This document shows positions 34,835 to 45,700 of a stretch of 64,000 bases of DNA, piece by piece (within the stretch, counting starts at the first letter, position 1; each line of letters opens with the position of its first letter). The position numbers and the translations under genes are program-made. The notes beneath the pieces are model-generated. The model made no database searches and was not told the DNA's origin. It saw only the letters and a list, made by a program, of their open reading frames with translations. The stretch spans positions 15,100,517 to 15,164,516 of the forward strand of contig CM026426.1 of assembly GCA_014871385.1 (NCBI GenBank), given 5' to 3'. This DNA is from Ceratodon purpureus (taxonomy: Eukaryota > Streptophyta > Bryopsida > Pseudoditrichales > Ditrichaceae).

Positions 34835-35694
34835 CCCCTAATTGACCAAAGTCCTAGAATGGGCGTTTTTGAAATTTGGGCAGGTTCATAAAAATTCAAA
34901 TTTACTTCAAATTTTTTGAATTTTTTTGTGGAAAAAGGTTCTTTCAAAAGGTTTATGGGGATATTTTTTTTTATTTTTTTTGGATGAAGTTAGCAAAAGT
35001 TATGCTCCTCTAAGCATAAAACGCCATTCCACGGGCAGGCTCTCAGCCACTGTGAATGCAGCAATTTCTGCCCGAAACTGCCCAAAACTGCCCAAAACTG
35101 CCAAAATCTGCCCAAATCTGCCTAAAGACAAAACTTTGAAATTCCACCAAAAATCGAGATTTTAATTTTTTCCAAAAATATAAATTTCTATATGTAGAAG
35201 AGCCACTACAGCATGTTTCCACCGTTTGGATTTTTAATCCAAGAATTTTTCATATGCTATTTTTATTGTAAAAAGCGGCCTTTGTATGTGAATTTCAGCA
35301 TACCCCCTTGTGGAAATTGATGATTTTCTCAAGGTTCTACACCTTGTATGGGTATGAGATTTTGTGGTCATGTACCTAACTCACCTAGGAACGAGAATCC
35401 AAAGAGACGCCATCCAAATTTACTCAAAAAAATGGTTTTTTAGGACCCCAAAATACTGCTGTCCTCTTTTTGCAGGGTAAAAAAAACTTTTTTTTCAACT
35501 TTGAATGTTATAATCTCTCAAATGGTAAGGAGTCAGATTGTGAGATTTGACATGCACATAGACACAGAAGTTAGATACAAGATCTTACGGTTGGAAATAC
35601 CAAAATTGGTTTCAATTTTTCACTATCCAGCTTGCTTTTAAAAGGGAGTATTTGGTGGCAGTTTTGAGCAAAAACATCCTTGGTCAATTAGGGG
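34835..35694. mobile_element. TTAA-flanked non-autonomous element A
   Basis: An 860-bp unit starting CCCCTAATTGACCAA and ending with its exact reverse complement (15-bp perfect terminal inverted repeats). TTAA lies directly outside both ends (34831-34834 and 35695-35698). TTAA target duplications and short CCC-type ends are the signature of piggyBac-like transposons. No coding capacity is visible. The interior has short direct repeats around CTGCCCAAA (35,070-35,120). The element is nested in the giant transposon. Confidence 0.75.
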
Positions 35695-37028
35695 TTAAGT
35701 CCTTCACAATTGAGACATTCGTCTCAATATAACTTTGGCAATTCCACCACCCAGTCTTGGCAATTAGATTATTTGTTCTTCTCTGCCTTGCAAGTCTTCG
35801 TAATTCAATTTTCTTTTCTTTCTCTTCTAGCTTCTATATCCAAGTCTTGTATTTGTAACATGAGCTTGTATAGATGTAATACTTCCACTCTCCGTTGGCA
35901 AAGAAATTTTACTTTGCCTTGGTCCTAAGTCCATATTTTCTTGGAATACCGCCAAAAACATTTTTCCCTTCTTTTGATTGCTTCACATTACTCAATTCTT
36001 AGAGCATTATACTTTCATGTACACAATTTTCTATTGCTGTAACATTAGAGACTCTTCCTCTAAGCGAGTATTTCCATAATACACTGAACCAATGAACATC
36101 ATTGTAAAAATCATAGGAACTTAACCCCTAAAGCTCCTTGACTATGTTTCACCAAAAAGCGCTCCAAAGCTGCCATTTCAAATGAAAAAAATATGAACAT
36201 TGATTAAAAAATCATTATTTTCTAATTTTAACCATATTATCATATATAGATCTAAAATTTCATCTTAATTGACCGTAAAGATTAGAAGATTATAGCAATT
36301 GAAGTTTAAAAACAAACTTTTTGACACAATTTTTGAATAGGTCGACACATTCTAAATTTTTTTTCCTTAGGTTTTTTGCATTATAGATTTTGGGATTTTT
36401 GGTGCATCACAAAGACGACTAAGTTAGCTAACTGTATAAAAAATTACAAACAAAAAACAAGAGTAGCATGTTGGAAACAATATTTTTATTTAGTGAAATG
36501 CAAAAGAATGCTAATTCATATTTCTTTTCTAGAAATTCCATTATTTCATAAAGTCCCAATCCAAACGCTCAAAGTAAAGATTGATGTCCACCTTTTAAGT
36601 GAAAAAAAGAAAAATCCTAAAATAACAATTTCTCTAACTTTTATGAACGAAAGAAGAATGCTTCTTAGTACACTACCTGAAATAGTGAGAAAACTTTGAT
36701 ATTTTGTGGAGTGAACACTTTGTACTGAAAGTAGTTTTTTATTTTTATTTTTTTATTTTTTTTTTTATTTTTTTTTTAATTCAGAGATGACAACATTAAG
36801 TATTTATAAAAAAAAATTCAGAGGTAACAGATATATTTGGCATGGCTGCCCGAACTGCCCGCTGAGCACCAAATTTCACTTCGGATACCATAACTATTTT
36901 AAAAATTTCTAAATGAAAAAATAAGATTCCTTCAAAGTCCTTGTTACGGCAAACATTCACAAAAAGTTCCAAAAAATCCATCCAAATTGAAGTTACAGTT
37001 ACATGCCCAAACTCCAAATGCAGCGACG

Positions 37029-37069
37029 CTATCTTGTGAGCGGTGAGCGGTGAGCAGTGAGCGGTGAGC
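37029..37069 (+). repeat. GTGAGCG heptamer block, left copy
   Basis: A 41-base block starting CTATCTT followed by nearly five GTGAGCG/GTGAGCA heptamers. It is identical, in inverted orientation, to 50277-50317 near the other end of the giant element, although the flanking sequences differ. Confidence 0.8.
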
Positions 37070-37350
37070 CCAAAAAAATTCAGTTTCTGTGTAAAAATTT
37101 GAGTTTTTCGTATATTTTTTGAATTTTTTTGAGAGCAATCACACAATGATGAGCGATTTGGGACACTTTGCTTGAATATACGAATGCCAAACAAGTAGAC
37201 CCTATAACCGTAGAATAAATGAAATGTGCGTGGTTTCAGGTTATATCTAACTGTTTAGGGTTTAATACAGAATGGATATCATATTTTTTGAAATTTTTTT
37301 ATCTCATTTTCGTGGTCTCGGAAGTGGAAAAGGAATATTTTGAGGTCATG

Positions 37351-37392
37351 AGGGAATATTCTCTCCTCGGATCCGAGGAGAGAATATTCCCT
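37351..37392. repeat. 42-bp perfect palindrome
   Basis: Two 21-base arms with no spacer, centred on the GGATCC core (CTCCTCGGATCCGAGGAG), outer arms AGGGAATATTCT and its complement. It lies about 210 bp beyond the 3' end of the transposase gene. It could form a cruciform or a strong RNA hairpin in either transcript direction. Confidence 0.9.
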
Positions 37393-37599
37393 AGGTATGC
37401 CAAAACACTGGTTTTCCTATTAATTTTCACACGAACACGTTTGAGAAGTGAACAATAACTAAATAAAATAGTTACCTTTATTTATGTTCTGCGGATTCCA
37501 AATCCAGCACAGAGCAAAAACAAATCAATTCCGCTATTGATATAATGTATTCTTCAACTGTACTGGTCACTCAATTTCAAAGTCTAACCATAAGAAAAA

Positions 37600-40500
37600 C
37601 TACTCAAGCGGTTCAGCAACTTTGGCCATCTCCAGAACACGCATAACTTCGTTGAAGCTGAAGCTAGGGGCGTGCATAAAAGTATCAACCTTGTAATCCA
37701 TCTCACATAGATAGCGGAAGATATAATAAACATGTTTGCAGTACTTCCACTGGCCTCTTTTGCCAAGGGTTTCCAAAGTCATTTTCATGAAGTCGGGGCA
37801 AGTACATCCAGGGAAGTCCGTGATGGTGATACAATATATGGTTTCACTGGGACTCTTCAAGGAGATGACGCAGCCAAATCCTGGATATGGGATCGATGTG
37901 ACACTTGTTATCCAATACTTGTTCATGAGACCCGCGCTGCTCCACTTGTTGCGGTGGTCGGAGGTAGGAGCGTCAGGACTTCTCCTGATGGCATATCCGT
38001 TTCGAGTCGTCGGGTGTGTATTAGGATTTACAGGAACCGGGAAATGACTCCTTGGAAGCGGCATATTAGCAGAGACCTGGAATTGACGTCGAGGTGATAG
38101 TACTCCACGTTGTTGGAGTTGGAACCCGGCCTCTTCAAGATCCAAAATCTCTTTGATGGTCAAGTTCGTGCCCCTTTTCACAGGCCAAGTCTGCGGGATA
38201 GATGGCCAATCGATCACAAACGACTTCTTTGTGCCCTTCACACATCTATTAATGTCATCGGCGCAAAACCAGAAGTCAGTAGAAATATGGCGATCGGTTC
38301 TGAACTCCTTCTTCAGCCCTACATATGTAAGAGCAGGCGTACCATGTGTACCTCGGCGCACTCGGGTATCGCACTTCTCATTTGTATGAGCCTGCATTGC
38401 TTGACATTTTCGGTTAGATTTGCCGGACAGTCTGGCAATGTGCCACTTAGAGGGGTCGCAATCTGTCTCCTGCACTGAAGTAGTGTGTTGAACTCCCGAG
38501 TCAGGTTGAGAAAGGGCCTCCCCAATGCGTGCTCTGGTGGATCTCGTGCCATCACGAGGAATGGAGTAATTCACTGTATCATAACAATGAGAGTCATGAC
38601 TCGAACCGGGCGGCAAATCTAACTTCCGTTTTGTAGATCCAAAGATCTCTGCACCTTCCAAGCCCCCTTTCTTCGTCAATATATCCTCGGCTCCCGGGTA
38701 GGAGTTCACTGCCTCAGCAATCAACTTTGGGTCACCAGAGCGTTGAGCGTGGCGTAAACGAAGTTCTGCTTTGTCCGGACCTTTACCGCCCTTTCCTCCC
38801 TTCAGCCAAGACCGGTAACTTGTTATCTGCATGAATGCTCGGATCATATCATCCACTGTTGCCTCGTACAAACATGTCATTGTATTTCCTGATTGTTGAA
38901 GCCATCTGTTGTGGACGGTTTCGGCAAGGTTGCAGGAAGGCATGTCGGCTCTCTCGTCAAGGGTAAGATCCTAGGAAAATAAATAAAGAAGTGATGTCAT
39001 TTTCAGGATTATAAAAAATAATTTAAATTAACTAATACTTGATGAAAGGTTTAGAGACAATTCAACTTACAAGCTGCATTGAGCTTCCCCATTGTAAGTA
39101 CCGAAAGTGCCAGAAAGCCATCCAATCATTTAGATGACCCCTTCCTTCTTCAGTTGTGGCGCTGGACGAAAGCCACCACCCGCGGATGACGTTGTACTGT
39201 GCGTCTGCTTCCTCTTGGGTCTTTGCGTCCTTCCATACTTTGCACAATGCTTTGTGTTGGTCTTGAAAGCTTGGCAAGATGTTCCGAGAAGTTGCCCTTT
39301 GCAGGCACTTTGTCCAGTGGAAAAGACAAGTGCGTTCCCGTTCTTCCATTGGATCATTGGGATCGCCGTTCCCGTACACCTTACGAACAGCGTGCCAGTT
39401 GGCTCCAGCGTTGTTAGCCATGAATCCTTTGAAATTTGTATTTTCAAGGCCGTTCTTCCGCATAACTTCATTAAGCTGAAGCCAAAATAACTCCTGAGCA
39501 GCAGCATCAGATTGCATGTCACAAAGGGCTATCGTCATAACTTTACAGTACTTACTATCATAAACGTGGCATGCCATAGTGGTCCAGTCCGCTACGCGCT
39601 TCACATGATCGAACATGATCCAGCAGTCTTGAAGATCGCCTCCAGGCTGCATGCGCTTCACCAAATCGACACCGCTCCCTGGACGATCAGTGGACATCTT
39701 GAACAGAAATACCTTCCCTTCGTTCTGTCCTGGGAATTGATTACGATGGATGAAATCAAAGTTCGAATAGTCCTTCAGCTCCAGGATGCTGTCTGTCACT
39801 CTTCTTCCTTGGCAAAAAAACCTCTTCGAGCCAGAAACAAAATTGCGTATATTCGGTGATGTAAGAGTCTCAAATTGGTCCATTACAGCATCCATAGATG
39901 CTCCTCGAAGATGACTACCTCCTGCAGTTGGACGGATCAGAGCATCGGCAAGGTACTGCTTGCTGGCCGCTAAGACGATAGCAGAATTCTTGGCGTTAGG
40001 TGTCTTCTGAACCTCCTTAGCAATGCACTCAAACATTACGTCCATTGAATCCTGACATCTACCTTGAGATACAGGATGTCTGTGCCGTCCTAAATGAATG
40101 GCCGCACGGGTAACATCTTTATCTGCGGACGACACATGGTAGATCCTAGCGTCGCACAGTGCTAGACAAATTGGAGGTGTCTTACATACTTTGCATGCTA
40201 ACGTAGATTTCTCCGTGGGGGATCCTCCCACAGAGAACGGTACTAAGGCTACACCTGACCATTCTGTGTTATTTACCATTCCACTATTCCTGGAAATATA
40301 ATCGCAACTATGGTAGGGACGTTCTAAATGTCCAGTACAGGATGACTTACGGTATGTGAGGCCGTACTCGTTCTTGATGTTTGTGGTCATGGTCTTGCAC
40401 CAGGTGTGGCCATCATACTGCTTGCTCATCCCGTCCATGCCACCTCCAAATTGAGTTGGAACTCCTTCAGGTAAAGGGGGCAACTCAAAAATCTTGTCAC

Positions 40501-41174
40501 CGTCATAAACTAGCGGTAAGTACTTCACTTGTTCATGGTCAATTGTGTCAAAATCAATCTGCGACAGTTCTGATCGGGAGCCCCTTCTAGATGCCGTCAT
40601 CCTGATGGCAAACATGACGCTTCTATTTTTTTGAGAAGTAGGGTGAATAGGTGGACGCCCTGTAGACAACGATGCGGACATACTAGAACGACTGCTTTGT
40701 CGAGATGGATGACCAAACTGCTAAGACCCCCGAGACTGGAATGGATTTGACCTAGTATCTCCTAGCTTGATTTCACTGTGAGTGTCATCATCCGAGTCAC
40801 TCAACAAATGCACTGAATTGTCACTCGATTCAATTTTGACAGATGCTCGACCAGGAACTAGAACAGTAGACGTTGAAGGAGGAGGGGTCAAAAGAACAGT
40901 AGACTCAGACATCTGTGCATCTGATAATCCATAGACCTTGAACATTCCAGTGCTAAGAGTCCAGATGTAACCATCAGGTGTACTATCCTTCACTTGGAAT
41001 ATACACTCACGAATCTCTCCGTTATCATCGAAGATCTCTTCTTCCACGTAAATGGTCCCGGCTCTAAAACCAAACCTTAAACTAAGGAGTCGCTCCTCGA
41101 CAACTACCTTACTGTCTGGACCTACAGACATAACTAATGGAATACCCCCATCATGAGCTCGCAGAGAGGCCATT
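37600..41174 (-). pseudogene. MULE-like transposase with SWIM zinc finger, giant element
   Basis: Reverse-strand exon 1 runs from ATG at 41174 to 39070 and is spliced (GT at ...SSMQL, AG at CCTAG before DLTLDERADM) to exon 2, about 38970-37600. Together they encode about 1,150 residues. Domains in order: acidic N-terminus; a Cys/His domain (YRKSSCTGH, CKVCKTPPICLALCDARIYH, IHLGRHRHPVSQGR) like the zinc folds in front of MULE cores; a DDE-type core (VADWTTMACHVYD, TIALCDMQSD, GFMANNAGANWHAVRKVYG, RERTCLFHWTKCLQ, then RGWWLSSSA); and a C-terminal SWIM finger C-x-C...C-x-H (GCTCPDF ... WKYCKHVYYI). One in-frame TAG at 40721-40723 splits the frame; elsewhere it is open. Relatives as I recall them have GFMAD where this has GFMAN, a possible catalytic Asp to Asn change. 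Near-intact but probably inactive. Confidence 0.7.
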
Positions 41175-42759
41175 CTAAGAGTACTATAGAAGATGGAAGA
41201 AGTACAATCATGCATTGGAGGAGAGGTGGACTGGGAATACAACAATACAATGAGTTGTAACTCCAAGACATTGTAGAGACTATATAGTTCTTCGGAGGCT
41301 AAATAAATCGCCACCTTACATGTTCTTAAAATAAATAATTTGTACAGGTGGATATTGCATGACCTGTAGAGCACAAAATTTAGTTACTTAGTATCTGACG
41401 TACTAAAGTGATTAGGCGGCTGAGAGCGCCAATGTGGTTATCTTTTGCTACTACAAATATAACAAGCAGCCGTCAATTTAATCTTTTAGGATTGACCTTT
41501 AATTTAAATAGGGGTTTGTTAAGATACAGTTTATTAACCCCTAAATTTCCTTGTGTTTTTGAGAGCTTGGATCCTCAAAACTGCGATTTTTTACCACTAT
41601 GCCCTCCCGAGGATATGAAACAAATTTTTCATCATTTCTTGGAAATTCAACCGTAAGATCTTGTACCTAACCCTACTTGGAAGAACAGATTCAAATTTCA
41701 ACCGTTGGATGTTTCTCATTAGTGAGATCGTAGTGTTCAAAGTTTCAGCAGATATTTTTTGGGCCTTAGCCGAGAGGCATGGTGCAAATGGGTCAAAGGG
41801 AGACTTGATGATTATTACTTCAAAAATTTTGGTCACATTTTTTTCCATGTAGCTAACTAGGTTAGGTATGCTCATGCAAAAATTTAGGCCAAAAAAACGC
41901 TTTTTAGACCTTCATAAAAATTATTTTCTGTAAGAAGGTATAAAATTGACAAAATAGTAAAACATGCATTACAAAAAAAATTTGTGAGCTGAAGAAAAAT
42001 TGAACGGTGAGTAGGTACCTTCATAAATTTGTGATTTTCAGAAGAAAACAAAATTCAAAAATTCAAAAATCTCGAATTTTGACAAATTTTTAAAGGAAAA
42101 TTCAAAAATTACTAAAAACTTTGAAGCTTGTCTTTGTAAGTTTTGGAGGCTGCCCTTGTAAAATTGGTAAAATTTTTTGACTTGGGTCACTATGGAATTT
42201 GTATAGTGATTTGGTTATGAACATATTCCAATTTTTGTTTTTGTAAAAAGACCTAATTTTAGACTGCCCGTTTTGGACTTGAAACCTAAAATTTCTAGAT
42301 GAAGGTTCTAAAATTGGAATTTGGCTTCAAAATTTTTACTACATAGACCTTACCGTAAAGGGAGCATCCAGTAAAAATCTTGAAAAAAAATATTACTTTT
42401 AACCCCTCCATCTGGGCTGCCCGAAAGTGCAAAAACCCATTTTGGGTTTTAAGGATAGTTAGGGGTTAAATTGGACGTTCTAATTTGCGTCCAGGTCATG
42501 AAACGATAATTAGTGGATCTCCATAATTCAAACATAATATTATGTCATACTCTTTACAGATCGATGTTGGACTTCATTGAAGGATCTAGTGGCAATAATT
42601 CAAATGTTTACTAATATTATAGTTTATTTAAATACTGGCACGATCCATAACAGGTACCACTCACAATACAAGTGTCATAGGGATTAGAGGAGAAGATACA
42701 CATAGTGTGCTAAGTGACAATGAACGTCTCACTTATCAATTTCATGACAATCCTCCCAG
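41175..42759. promoter_or_regulatory. shared divergent promoter region of the two giant-element genes
   Basis: The transposase starts at 41174 on the reverse strand and the first readable exon of the ParB/methyltransferase-like gene begins near 42760 on the forward strand. The space between them must hold both promoters and the missing first exon(s) of the rightward gene. Element B (41538-42465) is inserted in it. No specific box is assigned. Confidence 0.4.
41538..42465. mobile_element. TTAA-flanked non-autonomous element B
   Basis: A 928-bp unit starting CCCCTAAATTTCCTT, with an inverted partner CCCCTAACTATCCTT at the other end, and TTAA outside both (41534-41537 and 42466-42469). It belongs to the same end-type as element A, with less perfect ends, and shares CTGCCCG-type interior motifs. 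No coding capacity is visible. It sits in the promoter region between the two giant-element genes. Confidence 0.65.
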
Positions 42760-45700
42760 TTAGTTGTATGTTTGCGGGAGCGTGTTAGTGAGACACATGA
42801 GGGACGGGGAGGACCTAGTACAAGAGTGCCTAGGGCTCCTAGATCATGTAGGACTAGAGGTAGAGGGAGAAGGCGAGGATCTCATTTTGGAAATTCGAAG
42901 CAGATCACATACCAGAGGAGACGAAAGGAGAAGGATGCTCTTAGCCGTATCGCAGAAGTGGATTGTTTATCAGATGAATCTGGCCATCTAAAAATCAAGG
43001 AATTGGCTGCTATATGTCAAGTATACCAGACTTATTTGTTTGCTCACTATTTTTCCTCTTTATGTGCATTTAAAGTTTATAATGTTTGATTTATTATTTC
43101 ATTATGTCTAACCTGCACAACCTCTTGGTATGGACGATTTCTTCAAGGAATTAGCTTAGCCATTAAATTTTACGTTCTAGAGTTCCCGTAAGTGAGTGAG
43201 ATGCAGTTGGTGAGTTTGATAGTGTCACAGTCAAGTAATTCACGAGCAGACTGGATAGGGAGGCGTGACGCAATTATGGTGCATGTGCATTGACTGCAGG
43301 GCCTCCCGGTTGACTCAGATACTGGTGGTACGGGGTTCAGACATCGAAGTACAGCCTCAGTCGCAGAAGGAGCTGACCTCGGTAGCTTGAGCGAGGAGCC
43401 GGCTGCTCTCACTTCAACGGAGTTTTCTCAAGAACAGGTAGGTTTGCTTCCTCCTAACTACTTCGGTGTGCATGATAAGTTGCAATGCATACAAGTCTGG
43501 ACAAATTCGATGATTCTGTTCTGATCACCAAGTGCGATATTTGCTTCAGATATAGTACCCAAACCCTAGGTCCAAGATTTCAGGGAATCTGTAAGAAGCA
43601 CTTGTTGGGTAATCTCATTATTGTCTTGCAAGGGATCGAGGTGCTCGATAGCTTGAGAGAGGACCACTTCGAACTCGAAATTCTGGGAGACACCCACTTC
43701 GTTGCGGTCCCAGAGGTGTTGAGCAAAGCAACGAATTCCAGCCACTTTGAAGAGGTAAGTTTGATTCAGTGCTCCTTGACTTATTTGCGTGACTTTTGTG
43801 CAATCGAGAAGAACTCAGGAATAGCTTGAAGTTGTGTGGTAATCCGTAAGCAGACATCACTGCTACATGAGTGTATGAGTGTAGGAGTGACATTCAAAAG
43901 ATAATAAACTCTTGCGATGTCAGGTTCTGGTTATGGGTAATTCAGTTTCCAGCCCCATGTCTCGTCTCGACTTCTGAGACTTATGACAATTCTGAATAGT
44001 CTACGCTGAAATTAGCTGAATGGTTACTTGCAAATTGATGTCGTCCTTTGATTGCGAGCATGAATTCAGCTATACCATGCATGATATTTATTGATTGAAA
44101 ACGTTGAATCCATTGGATTCAAATATCGCTTGCAATTCCCACTTGCCTGGAGCTCAATATCATTGTCGTGTGTTGTAGAAAGAGCTCTTCTTGGATCGTT
44201 TCGTTGATCTGTCGTCAAGCTAGGCTGTTTGGTAGAATTTGTCGTTGGATCTTGTGTTCAGCTCTCATTCTCTCTTTGCAGGCAATCGAGGTGCTTCGTA
44301 CTCCGAGGGACGACCGTTCTGATATCAAAATTCTGCCTGGTGATTCCGATTCGGTTGCTTTCCCAGAGCTCCTGAGCACAGTTGCCGAATCTAGTCAGAT
44401 GGAGGCAGTAAGTTGGGATGGACTGACCTTCGAATGTGAAGTTAGTTTCTCCAATGTTAGGTGTCTGACTGGCTAATTCAGATTCTCTCAGCATGGATCG
44501 AATTAATATATCAGACTCATACTTTGAGTGCTCAGTCTAGGATTTTGTGTGCTAAATAGTTACTTGGAACTTGATGTGGTCCCTTGCTTGCCAGAGTGAA
44601 ATTAATGTTAACCATGCATTGATACAATTCACTCAGAATCTCTAATTTTATGTACTTGTTTGCAGATGAGCAGCGAGCATGGGATGGAGGTGGTACCTTG
44701 CACCTCCGCTGACATGGAGAATAGCTTAGGAGGCATGGCAGCAATGGAGAACATGCTACGCAGGGAGGTGATGGGAACCTCGCACCTTGCACTTCAGAGT
44801 GCAATGGATCTGCCAGGTATGGAGATTGACGTGCCACTCTGCGGAATGATCCCCATGAAGGATGTGAGGGAGCCGTTGCAGTACGACATTCAAAAGCTCA
44901 AGGCTGAATTTACGCGTGGATACAGGCAGGCATTGGCATGCTTCTATCTGTCGTTGAAGAGTTATAGGATGGAAGAGTCATATGTCACAGAGACGGACAG
45001 GGCATCGTGGTCAGAGTTATGGCGCAAGGAGGACCGTGAGTTTGAGGGGCGCTTGCTTTCTACTCCGGGGTTGGAGAAATTCTCCAACCGATTCTTCTAT
45101 GTTTGGGACGGGAATCATCGGCATATTGCATGGACTGAGAGCATCAACGCTCTTCATCAACAAGATGCAGAATTCCATGTTTCTGTTCGCTCTGTTATTA
45201 TCAATGTCACACCGGAAAATTGCAATATGATGTTGCACGCCATGACTGATTGGAACAAGTAAGTATTCCAAACATTTATGAATTTCGAATAATGGCTTTG
45301 TAGATTCTGTATGAACTTGTCCATTACTTGCATTGCCAATCTCAATTTATGTTTCTTAAATATCTATGAGTCTATGTGTAATGTGTTTCAGGAAGAATCA
45401 GGTAGACCACGTGGCGCAGCACTTGACCCATGAGTTGAGGAGTGTCCAACAGCTCGGTTTGTTGGACTTTGACCAACTGAAAGGATTGGTGAAGGAAGAG
45501 GACTTGCAGGCAAGCATTCTTGAGTGGACACGAACCAAAAACAAGAAATGGTATCATCTTACGATTGATGCCTTCATAAACTTCTTATACGAGGTAAGCA
45601 AGATTATTTTCCTATCCTTGCCGCGACCTCTAATAATGAAAGTAATCTATAACTAACTATATAATACTCTGCATCCAGAGGGAGATTTTAGCCGCTCAGG

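Larger units (their letters stand above)
35699..37540. other. AT-rich, repeat-rich spacer at the 3' side of the transposase gene
   Basis: The spacer contains another TTAACCCCTAAAG end at 36,121 whose partner was not found, long T/A runs at 36,735-36,780, the heptamer block at 37,029-37,069 and the palindrome at 37,351-37,392. No gene is recognised. Confidence 0.5.
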
